Shown in pieces: positions 22,235-30,693 of a DNA stretch of 35,849 nt (the stretch's first letter is position 1; each line of letters starts with the position of its first letter). The notes under the pieces were generated by a model, which was not told the DNA's origin, ran no database searches, and saw only the letters and a list, made by a program, of their open reading frames with translations. This DNA comes from Anaerolineales bacterium. GTDB lineage: Bacteria; Chloroflexota; Anaerolineae; Anaerolineales; Villigracilaceae. A program made the translations under genes and the position numbers. The stretch lies in NCBI GenBank assembly GCA_016928525.1, contig JAFGKO010000204.1, positions 1-35,849 on the forward strand, written 5' to 3'.

Positions 22235-23371
22235 TTATCCTCCCGCATTGATTTCAGATATGAGCCAAGTCTCAATTTCGCGACCCAGTTTCTCACCGAC
22301 ACTGGGTATGCTTTGTAACCCTTTGAGTCCCATCGTGCGATAAATCAAGTCGATATCCTGCTCCAAATCCTCCACCGCCCAGGCTGCCTTGCGGTAGGAC
22401 CAAACCCGGTAGTTGGAGGCATTTTCCAATTCCAAAGTGTAGACTTTATTTGCAAGCCATTCGACGATGCGACGGTTCAACATGCGTTTGTCGCCGGGGA
22501 TGATCGGGCGCGGCATGCGGTCAGGAATGCCATATTTCGCACAGCCTTCCCGGACCCGCAAGGCTGTCTCGCGCCAACCGTCTCCCACCGGGCCATAGCT
22601 TTTCGGCGGGAAAAGACGCTGGTAGGTGGGCAACAGATCAGGAAAGCGCTCATCCAGCACTTTGAAAAAATATTCCTTTTGCTGGTCGGACAGCGTCAGG
22701 CCGGAAGCCAACACGAACTGGCCGCCATGTCCCGCCGTCCAGCAAGCAATTGACTCAAGCGTTGCCGCATCATCGCAGAGACCAGGCAACAGGGGCATGG
22801 CAACCGTCCCGGTAGGGATGCCAGCTGCGGCCAGTTTTTCCATCGTCGCGAAACGCTTTTCAGCCCTGGGAGCCAAATGCTCCATCGCACACACACGCTC
22901 GTAATTGGGAGAGTCGGGCGTCGAGATGATGCTGAAAGCAACCACCACGCGCGCCTTTTCATGGATAGCCTGCAATAGATCGAGATCGTCCAAAACCGCC
23001 GGGTTGCGTTCCAGCACGAAGACCGGAAAGCCCAACCCGTAACAGACTCCCAGAATTTTGCGCGAGAGCCTGAATTTGCGTTCCGCGGGCTGGTAATCGC
23101 CGGTAAAGATCAGGTCAACCGGCGCGCGGCTCAGAGCGCGGCGCAATAAATCCGGTGCATTCTCCTTAACTTTGATGAGGTAAGCAAAATCGTTCGGATC
23201 ATCATAGGGAGAATACTTTTGTTCCCGGCAGTAGCAAAATTCACAACCGTGCTGGCAACCGAGATAGGGATAGGCACTATAGCGCGTCCAAAACCAGTGG
23301 TCGGCGCGCTTGTGTTTGTTCAATATTGTCTTTGGCCGGTAAGGCACAAAGCTGACACGACGGCTTGTCAT
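22235..23371 (-). CDS. Spore photoproduct lyase-like radical SAM protein
   Basis: 378 residues. The radical SAM cluster motif is C39-x3-C43-x2-C46 in L-G-C-Q-H-G-C-E-F-C-Y-C, with the SPL-like surrounding (Y-S-A-Y-P-Y-L-G-C). A TIM-barrel-like middle follows, and a C-terminal helix-hairpin-helix (L-Q-S-I-P-S-V-G-E-K-L-G) suggests contact with DNA. Homologues are common in non-sporulating bacteria and mostly uncharacterised; DNA repair is plausible but unproven. The ATG at 23371 is preferred over a GTG at 23402 because an extended -10 lies just before it. Confidence 0.85.
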   Translation of the reverse strand: MTSRRVSFVPYRPKTILNKHKRADHWFWTRYSAYPYLGCQHGCEFCYCREQKYSPYDDPNDFAYLIKVKENAPDLLRRALSRAPVDLIFTGDYQPAERKFRLSRKILGVCYGLGFPVFVLERNPAVLDDLDLLQAIHEKARVVVAFSIISTPDSPNYERVCAMEHLAPRAEKRFATMEKLAAAGIPTGTVAMPLLPGLCDDAATLESIACWTAGHGGQFVLASGLTLSDQQKEYFFKVLDERFPDLLPTYQRLFPPKSYGPVGDGWRETALRVREGCAKYGIPDRMPRPIIPGDKRMLNRRIVEWLANKVYTLELENASNYRVWSYRKAAWAVEDLEQDIDLIYRTMGLKGLQSIPSVGEKLGREIETWLISEINAGG

Positions 23372-23386
23372 AGTGTTACTGTAACA
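23372..23386 (-). promoter_or_regulatory. Extended -10 promoter of the radical SAM gene, probably leaderless
   Basis: Minus strand TGTTACAGT (23386-23378), then 6 nt, then the ATG. No Shine-Dalgarno sequence. It would allow expression separate from the glycoside hydrolase genes upstream. Confidence 0.4.
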
Positions 23387-23406
23387 TCCTTTCTCAATTT
23401 CCACTC

Positions 23407-25074
23407 TTATTTGCGCCTATGCCTCCAAAAAGATAATCCCACCAAAAGCAAAGGGACTGCAACTGCGCCGCCGCATGGCAAGAGCGGCCGGCGAGGGGCT
23501 TCAGCAGGTGCGGCAGGTTCCGCGGCGGCTTCGGTCGGTTGGGCGGGTGGAGGCGCGACCTCGGCAGGTTCTTGTTCTTTCCCCAGCAGGGACAGGTCAT
23601 CCACCCAGAGCGTGCCGGTATTGGGCGCGTCCTCGTAGGTGGCGAAGCCAAAGGCCATGCCAACTATTTGATCAGGTTTGGCAAAGGCTGCACCAGCGTT
23701 CTCCTCCCAATCCGCGCGGTGAAAGTCGGACCAGTTTAGAGAAATCAGAACCCAGCCGTCCGTGCTATCAGGGGTAGCTTCAATGGTGTAAACGTAGGTT
23801 TCCTGTGCATCCTGGCTCCCGGCATAAAGGTCTACATCGAAGACCAAGCCGGGTTGGGCTGCATGCAAGGTAAACGTCAGGCCTTTTCCGCTGCTCCAGT
23901 TTTGCATGCTTTCATAAAATAACGCACAAGTGGCCCATGCGCCGGGCGTGACATCGAAATCGAGCAACAGGGAGCGCGTCCCGCCATGCGCCATCCCGGC
24001 TTCGGCAGTACAGTGCATGGACGTAGGCGTGGCCTCATCCCAAAAGGGTTCCCAGCCGTTCGCGCCGGGTAGATTATCCGTTTCGAAATCATCGATCAGG
24101 CCGGATACCATGGGCTGTGCGGCGGATGGTTCGGATGGAGATTCAGCCGGTGCAGCGGTAGCAACCTGCGGCTGGGCGGGAGGCGGGGCATCCGCCTGCC
24201 AGCGATGGTAGAAAACGTTCAACAAGGGCACAAATTCCTCGGTCGCTTTGCGGCTACCCTGCTCGGAAGGATGATCGTCGCCGGAGGGGTAATTCAGGGT
24301 ATTCCTCCCGCTGACAACATGTTCGATGCCGCCATTATTGAAACGGTGATGAGCATCGGAGTCGGTGAGTATATTGTAGAAATCGAAGACGGCCACGTTG
24401 CTCTGGGTATAGTTATTCTCGCGCAGCCAGTCGTTCACCAGCCACTGGTTGAAAGCGCGCGCGTTGGCTGAATATTCCGGGTTGGAAACCGGCGGAGCCG
24501 TGATAACGACAAAAAGCTTGTCGGGGCGGGTGGCGAAATATTTGAGGATTTCGTTGTAAACATATTTTGCGCCGCCAACCGTCATATCTTCATAGGTGCC
24601 CGGCGGGTCATTCGGATTCCCGCCCAACTCCGAGTTCGGGAAACAGGATTTGAACATGCTGATCTGGTTCTCGCCACCCGGATCGGACAAGGAGCGCGTA
24701 TACGCTGCGTTCTGCCCGCTCTCATTAAACAGCGCATTCATATAAGTGAGCGTGTCAGCGCTGCGGAACCATTCCATCCAGTTCGGGATGTCGGTGCGGT
24801 CGCCAATCGCATCGGGACCCCAGCCATAGTTGGTATCGCTGACAAAGTAGTTGTTCTCACCAAGCGTACGTCCCAGGTCGCCGTAGCCATCGGTCAGCCA
24901 GTTTTCGCCGGTGGAGTGGTGGATGAAGATGAGCTTGACAACCTGATCGGGCGGATCAGGGTTGTCAACTTGCGCTGCAAGCGCCGGATAAAACGTGCCA
25001 GCGGTTAGGAGCGTGAGGGCCAATACACTCAATAGCCCTAAAAATATCTGCAAGAAACGACTGTCGGTTTTCAT
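23407..25074 (-). CDS. Secreted SGNH-like hydrolase with carbohydrate-binding-like domain and C-terminal anchor
   Basis: 555 residues. Signal peptide (about 1-34). Residues about 45-300 resemble an SGNH esterase: L-I-F-I-H-H-S-T-G-E-N-W supplies a nucleophile-type Ser and D-D-H-P-S-E-Q-G a D-x-H-type block, though the usual G-D-S is not present. A Pro/Ala linker leads to a jelly-roll domain (about 330-500: I-D-D-F-E-T-D-N, later T-L-W-V-D-D-L-S-L-L-G) like carbohydrate-binding modules of the CBM11/CIA30 type. Then an Ala/Pro-rich stalk and a C-terminal hydrophobic helix with a basic tail (W-R-H-R-R-K). Probably tethered outside and acting on polysaccharide. AGAGGAG precedes the ATG. Confidence 0.7.
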   Translation of the reverse strand: MKTDSRFLQIFLGLLSVLALTLLTAGTFYPALAAQVDNPDPPDQVVKLIFIHHSTGENWLTDGYGDLGRTLGENNYFVSDTNYGWGPDAIGDRTDIPNWMEWFRSADTLTYMNALFNESGQNAAYTRSLSDPGGENQISMFKSCFPNSELGGNPNDPPGTYEDMTVGGAKYVYNEILKYFATRPDKLFVVITAPPVSNPEYSANARAFNQWLVNDWLRENNYTQSNVAVFDFYNILTDSDAHHRFNNGGIEHVVSGRNTLNYPSGDDHPSEQGSRKATEEFVPLLNVFYHRWQADAPPPAQPQVATAAPAESPSEPSAAQPMVSGLIDDFETDNLPGANGWEPFWDEATPTSMHCTAEAGMAHGGTRSLLLDFDVTPGAWATCALFYESMQNWSSGKGLTFTLHAAQPGLVFDVDLYAGSQDAQETYVYTIEATPDSTDGWVLISLNWSDFHRADWEENAGAAFAKPDQIVGMAFGFATYEDAPNTGTLWVDDLSLLGKEQEPAEVAPPPAQPTEAAAEPAAPAEAPRRPLLPCGGAVAVPLLLVGLSFWRHRRK

Positions 25075-25104
25075 TTCTAACTCCTCTTATTATTTTTCTG
25101 CGTT

Positions 25105-27678
25105 TTATGGCAACTGCTCAATCCAATCTGGAGCGAGGTCAATCATGAACATTTCCACTTCTTCGGTGCCAGAACGGCCCCAGTTGCTGGTGAAGAGCAC
25201 ACGCGTGAAATCCTGATTGACGCTGGCATGCGGCTCAGCCCAATAATCATGTTCCTGGTTTTCATCCACAAGCGAATGGGTATGTGCCAGACGAACTACA
25301 CGGCCGCCCGGCTTTAACTCAAGGGCAAAGACCTGGTCATCCATCCAGGTATAAGAGGCGGGGTCGCCATCATGTGTGGAAACCAGCACCCAGCCGGGGC
25401 GCTGAAAGGCACGCCCTGAAAAATGAAGCCCGATGGCTGTGTGGCTGAAATCGATCGGCCAGAGCGGGATGATTTCGCCAGTTTCCAGATCAAGCATGGA
25501 AATGCTGTCCGTATCGATATCCTGGTAAACGAACACCTCGCGCCCATCAGCATCGAGGGCAGTATCCGAGTGGCCGACAATGCGCAACAGGCTGCGTCCG
25601 TTCTGCAGATCCCGGTCGTAGACCATCAACCCGCAGGGATGCGCATCGCTGCCCAATTGTCCTTGTTCACAATATTTATCCGACTGCACGATGAAGTAAT
25701 TGCCCAGAGGAGAAATGGTGACGCTGTCCGCTTCGCGTTCGTCATCGGGCCAGCCGCGCAGGTCACGCATAGCGATGACTGTATCGGTCTGTAAATCATA
25801 GATGAGATAAGCGCTGTCCAGCCAATCCTGGTCTTCAGCCATCAATCCCCAATAACGACTATCTAAAGAAGGGCTGCCTTCGTAACGTGTCCAGACCATG
25901 ACAGGGTTTTGACCGGGTAAATCGGTGGCGAAGTCATGAACGGCAACCTGCTCACCGGTCTGGAGGTTGTAAGACATCAGGCGTGTTCCAGTAATAAAGT
26001 AAATGATATTTGGATCATCGGCATCCCAACGTGGCTCTACATCCAGGGGGAGACTGCCAAGCGGCTGAAGTGTGGCAGCATCATACAGGTACCAGTATGC
26101 ATTCACACTGCGCACAAGGATGCGTGTGCCATCAGCATTGAAGGATTGGACACGCGAGTATTCGTTCTTCATCCCACGCGAGTCATCATCCCCGCTCACA
26201 TCTGTGTTACGATCCGTAACACGCACAACGCAAGAACCGAAAATGGGGTCGCGAAAAGGGATGCCCCTCTGCGGCTCGTCCATCTCGGGTGGCTGGCGCA
26301 CTTCGAAGTCCGTCACCAACGGCGGCTGTTCATCCGCACAAAGCGGGGCAACCGATGCTGCGGCGAGAAAGTCGGACGGCCGGAGGACATTCCGCGCCCA
26401 GAAGTCGGTGATAACGGACTGCAACTCGTTATCCACAGCGGTGGCATTCTCCGGGTCCGGCCCGTAGCGGAAATTGAAGCCGTTGACGCTTTCGATCCAG
26501 GGCTGCCAGTCCGGATCCCAGACCCACAGGGCATGGTTCATGCCGCGCTGTTCGAAGAGTTCCATCTCATCGCGCATGAAGTCCGCCGCGTCCGGCACCC
26601 AGCGGTTAATGCCAAACTCATTGACCGAGACCGGCACGCCATGCTCCGCCTGGTAATCATCGATAACCGAGAGGTAATCGTCCAGCCATGCCCGGTCGAA
26701 CCTGTCCGCCTGGTCATCCCAGTCGAGATCGAACAAGCCTGGATAGGTATTTGACGCGGGCGGCTCTTGATGGGTATAGTCCTCCTGCGGTTCGTATTGG
26801 TGAACCATATAGACGATGCGCGGATCGTCCACTGGTTCCAGCCAGGGCAGCCAGCGCACCGCGCCCCAACTCATGCTGCCGACCAGGATCGGGGTCTGCG
26901 TGTCCACTTCGCGAACTGCTTCTACAATGCGCGGGTAAAAACGATTCCAGTCGTAAATACTGCCGGCATATTCGGCATAGAAGTCTGATGGTTCGTAGAT
27001 TTCGAATACCACCCCGTTCGCGTTCGGCTCGCACATCAGGTCGTATCCCACCACAACCGGGTTGTCGCGATAGCGTTCCGCCGTGTAGCGCCACATCTCG
27101 GCCCAGGCATCCTGCGCGGACTGGTCGCTCCAGACCGACTCGATCAACAAGTCCGGGGCGAACCAGTCGCCTGCCCCGTCGCGATAGAAAGTAAAGTCAC
27201 TGCGTCCCGGCCCGGTACGAAAGGTGATCACCACGAACAGATCGGCTTCCGCCGCCATGGCGATCATATGGTCCAGGTTGGCCTGCGCCCCTTCATCCAA
27301 CACATAGGGTGGTCGCTCGGTGAATATGCCCGGATGTGACAGGTTGACATAATTTGCCCCCAACGCCGCCAGTCCGTTGAAATCCTCCTGTGTGTAGGGC
27401 GGTCCAATGTAGCCATCTCCCAGGAATTCCTCCCCATCCAACTCCGGGACGATGATGCGCTGCCAGGTATTCGCGCCGCGCAATTGCGTCCCGTTCGTCC
27501 ATAATGACCATTTGTCCAAAGCGGGCTCAGGGGACAAAGGAGTAGAAGGTGGCTGAGAAGGGGAAGCAGGTTCAGGGGGTGATGGAGGCGAGGACGGCTC
27601 TCCCAAGGCGGCCAATAGCCCACAAGAAAGGAGCAAAAACGTCAAAAGCAGGAATATCCCCATCTTTAGATATCGCAT
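25105..27678 (-). CDS. GH5-like glycoside hydrolase fused to a beta-propeller, lipoprotein
   Basis: 857 residues. Lipobox L-L-L-S-C19, then a Pro/Ser-rich linker. Residues about 58-400 form a GH clan A barrel of GH5 type. Candidate acid/base is E217 in L-M-C-E-P-N-A-N and nucleophile E354 in S-V-N-E-F-G-I-N; the 137-residue gap fits the clan. Residues about 425-857 look like a WD40/TolB-type propeller (repeats such as Y-S-R-V-Q-S-F-N-A-D-G-T-R-I-L, V-T-I-S-P-L-G-N-Y-F-I-V). Expected role: surface hydrolysis of a beta-linked polysaccharide; which one cannot be read. First gene of the minus-strand group 27678-20746; GGGAGG lies before the ATG. Confidence 0.8.
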   Translation of the reverse strand: MRYLKMGIFLLLTFLLLSCGLLAALGEPSSPPSPPEPASPSQPPSTPLSPEPALDKWSLWTNGTQLRGANTWQRIIVPELDGEEFLGDGYIGPPYTQEDFNGLAALGANYVNLSHPGIFTERPPYVLDEGAQANLDHMIAMAAEADLFVVITFRTGPGRSDFTFYRDGAGDWFAPDLLIESVWSDQSAQDAWAEMWRYTAERYRDNPVVVGYDLMCEPNANGVVFEIYEPSDFYAEYAGSIYDWNRFYPRIVEAVREVDTQTPILVGSMSWGAVRWLPWLEPVDDPRIVYMVHQYEPQEDYTHQEPPASNTYPGLFDLDWDDQADRFDRAWLDDYLSVIDDYQAEHGVPVSVNEFGINRWVPDAADFMRDEMELFEQRGMNHALWVWDPDWQPWIESVNGFNFRYGPDPENATAVDNELQSVITDFWARNVLRPSDFLAAASVAPLCADEQPPLVTDFEVRQPPEMDEPQRGIPFRDPIFGSCVVRVTDRNTDVSGDDDSRGMKNEYSRVQSFNADGTRILVRSVNAYWYLYDAATLQPLGSLPLDVEPRWDADDPNIIYFITGTRLMSYNLQTGEQVAVHDFATDLPGQNPVMVWTRYEGSPSLDSRYWGLMAEDQDWLDSAYLIYDLQTDTVIAMRDLRGWPDDEREADSVTISPLGNYFIVQSDKYCEQGQLGSDAHPCGLMVYDRDLQNGRSLLRIVGHSDTALDADGREVFVYQDIDTDSISMLDLETGEIIPLWPIDFSHTAIGLHFSGRAFQRPGWVLVSTHDGDPASYTWMDDQVFALELKPGGRVVRLAHTHSLVDENQEHDYWAEPHASVNQDFTRVLFTSNWGRSGTEEVEMFMIDLAPDWIEQLP

Positions 27679-27690
27679 CAGGCCCTCCCG

Positions 27691-27746
27691 GATCTACAAT
27701 GAGTAGAATTCCACTTTCATTATACAAAGCTAAGTACAAAAAACAA
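27691..27746 (-). promoter_or_regulatory. Sigma-70-like promoter of the glycoside hydrolase group
   Basis: Minus strand TTGTTT (27746-27741), 16-bp spacer, TATAAT (27724-27719). The leader carries ACTCATTGTAGATC (27704-27691), an exact 14-base match to the sequence before the gene at 18891. Confidence 0.5.
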
Positions 27747-27759
27747 ACTGGCTCCATAG

Positions 27760-27786
27760 TACAATTGCCCCATCTCCTCCTAGAGG
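27760..27786 (+). promoter_or_regulatory. -10 box and ribosome site of hypE
   Basis: TACAAT (27760-27765) gives a leader of about 20 nt; AGAGG (27782-27786) lies 6 nt before the ATG. It is divergent from, and close to, the glycoside hydrolase promoter. Confidence 0.45.
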
Positions 27787-27792
27787 TAATTT

Positions 27793-28857
27793 ATGAATAC
27801 CCCTTCCTTCGACGGCTGGACCTGCCCGATACCCCTGCAAAACTATCCCACCATCGTGATGGGACATGGCGCGGGTGGCAAGATGATGAACGACCTGATT
27901 CGACATCTGTTCGCTTCGGAATTTCATAACGATCTGCTGGCGCAATTGGGCGACTCAACCGCCCTGGAGCTTTCCGCTTTCGGTAATCAGCGTTTAGCGT
28001 TTTCCACTGATTCATTCGTCGTCAGCCCGCTCTTCTTCCCAGGCGGTGACATCGGCGAGCTGGCCGTCAACGGCACGGTCAATGACCTGGCGATGAGCGG
28101 CGCGGTACCACTCTTCCTTTCGGCTGGCTTCATCCTCGAAGAGGGCCTGGAGATGGAAACGCTGGGACGTCTCACCGCATCCATGGCGCGCGCCTGCAAG
28201 AAGGCGGGCGTGCAGATCGCCGCCGGAGACACCAAAGTGGTGGACAAGGGACACGGCGACGGCGTCTACATTAACACAACCGGGATTGGCGTCATTCCCG
28301 ATGGCGTGAACATCGCCCCCGGTAATGCCAGACCCGGCGACGCCATCCTGGTCAGCGGCGCGCTGGGTGACCACGGCATTGCCATCATGTCGGTGCGGGA
28401 GGGCTTGCAGTTCGAGAGCGAGATCAAATCCGACACCGCCCCGCTAAACGGCCTGGTGGCGGATATGCTAAAGGTTACAAAGGAAATCCATTGTCTGCGT
28501 GATGCCACCCGTGGCGGTCTCTCAGCCGTGCTGAACGAGCTGGCCGTCGCTTCGCAGGTGGGCATCGAATTCGAGGAGGGCAAAGTGCCTGTGCACCCGG
28601 CGGTCAATGCAGCCTGTGAAATGCTCGGCTTAGACCCCTTCTACATCGCCAACGAGGGCAAACTGGTCGCTTTCGTGCCCCAAGCGCATGCGGCAGAAAT
28701 TCTGGCGGTGATGAAAGACAACGAATACGGACAAGAAGCCACCCTCATCGGTCGTGTCACAGAAGAACATCCCGGCCTGGTGGTCGCTAAAACCGCCCTC
28801 GGAAGTTCGCGCGTGGTGGACTTGCCCGCTGGGGAATTATTGCCCAGGATTTGCTAA
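27793..28857 (+). CDS. hypE: Hydrogenase maturation protein HypE
   Basis: 354 residues of the AIRS/PurM superfamily. HypE takes a carbamoyl group from HypF on its C-terminal Cys and dehydrates it with ATP to the cyano ligand of [NiFe]-hydrogenase. The diagnostic C-terminus L-P-R-I-C is present with Cys as the last residue. N-terminal G-H-G-A-G-G-K, F-S-T-D-S-F-V-V and G-D-T-K-V-V-D are the ATP-binding motifs. The terminal PRIC separates it from SelD, PurM and ThiL. No other hyp or hydrogenase genes are in the window, so it is isolated here or at the edge of a scattered set. Confidence 0.93.
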   Translation: MNTPSFDGWTCPIPLQNYPTIVMGHGAGGKMMNDLIRHLFASEFHNDLLAQLGDSTALELSAFGNQRLAFSTDSFVVSPLFFPGGDIGELAVNGTVNDLAMSGAVPLFLSAGFILEEGLEMETLGRLTASMARACKKAGVQIAAGDTKVVDKGHGDGVYINTTGIGVIPDGVNIAPGNARPGDAILVSGALGDHGIAIMSVREGLQFESEIKSDTAPLNGLVADMLKVTKEIHCLRDATRGGLSAVLNELAVASQVGIEFEEGKVPVHPAVNAACEMLGLDPFYIANEGKLVAFVPQAHAAEILAVMKDNEYGQEATLIGRVTEEHPGLVVAKTALGSSRVVDLPAGELLPRIC

Positions 28858-28881
28858 ATCGGTAACCAAACAGGAGATCAA

Positions 28882-29529
28882 ATGCCTAAAAAGCGCAAAA
28901 AGGATAAAAAGCCTCACCGCCCAAAGGTCAACTCGCAAATTCCCATCTCACAGGTGCGTAAAGTCACACTTGAGAGTCCCGTACAAGTGCTACGAAACGC
29001 CCGCCAGTACCCGATCCTGGGCTGCTGGATCATGGAGGGCTGGCAGGAAAGCGGCATCACGCCGGTAATCATTGCCCGCCAGCAAGACGACGAGCAGGTC
29101 TTGTATGCCAGCTACCTGGTAGATCTTTATTGCCTGGGCATCAAGGATGTCACCATAGATGTAAATGTACCGCAAAAGCGTTTCGAACGCTCTCTGCCAA
29201 AGCTTTGCATGCAAGAGCCAGAAGCGATTTCGGTAGAGCTGGCTCACGAGATTGTCTACGGTGCGCTGGAATTTGCGCAAAAATACGGTTTTGAACCACA
29301 TTACGATTTCACCCACCTGCACGCCGACCAGGTGCTTGATTCGCCGGAAACACACCCCCGTAGCCATAACGTCCAGTTTGGTAAAGATGGCAAACCATTC
29401 TTCGTCCCTGGTCCTTACGACGACGAACGCAAGATCAAGCACGCCCTGCAATCCCTGGAACGCACCGCAGGTGAAGGGAATTTCCACTTTATGGTCGGTT
29501 TCGGGGACGCCGATTTTTTCGGTGAATAA
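28882..29529 (+). CDS. Conserved hypothetical protein
   Basis: 215 residues. A Lys-rich N-terminus (K-K-R-K-K-D-K-K) is followed by a globular region with I-L-G-C-W-I-M-E-G-W, V-I-I-A-R-Q-Q, Y-L-V-D-L-Y-C-L-G-I-K-D and P-H-Y-D-F-T-H-L-H-A-D. The Y-L-V-D-x-x-C-L-G-x-K-D block recurs, as I recall, in an uncharacterised bacterial family. No catalytic assignment is possible. AGGAG lies 6 nt before the ATG and 24 nt separate it from hypE, so the two probably share a transcript. Confidence 0.75.
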   Translation: MPKKRKKDKKPHRPKVNSQIPISQVRKVTLESPVQVLRNARQYPILGCWIMEGWQESGITPVIIARQQDDEQVLYASYLVDLYCLGIKDVTIDVNVPQKRFERSLPKLCMQEPEAISVELAHEIVYGALEFAQKYGFEPHYDFTHLHADQVLDSPETHPRSHNVQFGKDGKPFFVPGPYDDERKIKHALQSLERTAGEGNFHFMVGFGDADFFGE

Positions 29530-29574
29530 CATCTTCTATCATCAAGAAGCACTCACTTTTCAACGGATCCCGGA

Positions 29575-30039
29575 ATGGACAAGTCGATGACATGGAAACG
29601 GCTAGGAAGGAGCGCGCTCATTGTCCTGCTCCTGCTCTTGCTCATTCCATTAATCTATTGTTGCGGCATTCCACTGATCACAAGACAGATCTGTTATGAC
29701 CACCTCAGCGGGCACGTTCCTCCAAAGGCACTGAACCGCTTCTTGGACCGGGCATTTGAGGCAATTTCAGAGAAGGACTATACCTTCTTAGCAACGATCA
29801 GTACACCGGAGGTACTAGAAGAAGCCAAAGAGGTACAACCTGTTGTGACCAACGACTATGAGATCCTTCTCAGAGACAACTTGCTCGGGCTGTATGCATA
29901 CCGGGTTCGCTTTGATAGTGGTGCGACGGTATACATTACCCTGGATGGAGAATGGCACGCTTGTCCTGATTTCATCGTGACGGAGGAGGAGATATTTCAG
30001 AACATCAAACTGACAAGCATAGAGATTGAAGCAAAGTAA
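29575..30039 (+). CDS. Membrane-anchored hypothetical protein
   Basis: 154 residues. One N-terminal hydrophobic segment (about 12-30) with a C-C-G after it could be an anchor or an atypical lipoprotein signal. The rest (about 40-154) is a small alpha/beta domain, perhaps of the NTF2/DUF4878 lumen type, ending in acidic residues. An internal ATG at 29587 is an equally possible start; neither has a clear ribosome site. No functional motif. Confidence 0.55.
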   Translation: MDKSMTWKRLGRSALIVLLLLLLIPLIYCCGIPLITRQICYDHLSGHVPPKALNRFLDRAFEAISEKDYTFLATISTPEVLEEAKEVQPVVTNDYEILLRDNLLGLYAYRVRFDSGATVYITLDGEWHACPDFIVTEEEIFQNIKLTSIEIEAK

Positions 30040-30170
30040 ATTTAAGAGAGATCAAAACGCCGGGGATTGTTGAAGATTTGCCAGCCATTCATTTGAACAT
30101 TGAATAACACAGGAACTAAAAATCGATAGCGCTCCTGCCTTTCCCCGTCAGGTTTTATTTCCTACATCAG

Positions 30171-30199
30171 TTGAATTCTGCATGAAATCAATGTATTAT
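30171..30199 (+). promoter_or_regulatory. Sigma-70-like promoter of the STAND/FecR gene block
   Basis: TTGAAT (30171-30176), an exact 17-bp spacer, TATTAT (30194-30199). Transcription would start near 30206, giving a leader of about 27 nt with the strong GGAGG at 30223-30227. Confidence 0.6.
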
Positions 30200-30232
30200 C
30201 TATATAGAAACATGCTCGAGGTGGAGGTGAGT

Positions 30233-30682
30233 ATGGTAAGAAAAGTAAAAGATAGAAACAAACAACAGGACAGTGTTGGAGGAGATCAAAACATTATTCA
30301 GGGGAATGTATCCGGGGGTATCGTTGTACAAGGAAGAAACGCCAAAGTCAATGTTCAGCAACAAAGCGGAATCCAGATCAATGAATTGACTGCCCTCTTC
30401 GAAAGGCTATATGAGACCGTCCATAATAGGCCCGAGGACCCAAATGTGGACAAAGAAGAAATCAACGAAACCATCCAAAAGATCCAGGCAGAATCCGAGA
30501 AGCAGGAACAGGCCAATCGGTCCAAACTGGAGCGCTGGGTAGGGTATTTAAATAATTTGGCTCCCGATATCGTTGATGTGATCCTGGCATCCCTGGGCGG
30601 GCCGGTCACAGGTTTTGTTGCCGTCCTGAAAAATATAGCCCGACAAGCTCGCAAACAAGCAGGGGGCGAAGCGCCTACTTGA
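30233..30682 (+). CDS. Small Gly/Asn/Val-motif and coiled-coil protein of the STAND block
   Basis: 149 residues. The N-terminal third carries a beta-repeat motif: G-G-D-Q-N-I-I-Q-G-N-V-S-G-G-I-V-V-Q-G-R-N-A-K-V in short V/I-x-G steps. A charged coiled coil follows (about 50-100). The end (about 108-145) is an amphipathic helix pair, D-I-V-D-V-I-L-A-S-L-G-G-P-V-T-G-F-V-A-V-L, which could insert into a membrane. Motifs of this Gly/Asn/Val type occur, as I recall, next to STAND NTPases in conflict-type operons. The ATG at 30233 is chosen for the GGAGG 5 nt before it. It lies 11 nt before the NTPase gene. Confidence 0.75.
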   Translation: MVRKVKDRNKQQDSVGGDQNIIQGNVSGGIVVQGRNAKVNVQQQSGIQINELTALFERLYETVHNRPEDPNVDKEEINETIQKIQAESEKQEQANRSKLERWVGYLNNLAPDIVDVILASLGGPVTGFVAVLKNIARQARKQAGGEAPT

Positions 30683-30693
30683 AATGAGGTCAT

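Noticed and set aside
22626..23404. True spore photoproduct lyase with a sporulation context
   Set aside because: No sporulation genes are nearby and the lineage suggested by the window is not known to make endospores; only family similarity is claimed.
26688..27194. Long plus-strand open frames inside the glycoside hydrolase gene
   Set aside because: They are Arg/Pro/Ser-rich with no domain, no ribosome site, and lie opposite a gene with clear catalytic motifs.
27793..28857. SelD, which would fit with the selenoprotein FDH
   Set aside because: The protein ends in P-R-I-C with a terminal Cys, the HypE hallmark, and lacks the N-terminal Sec/Cys loop of SelD.
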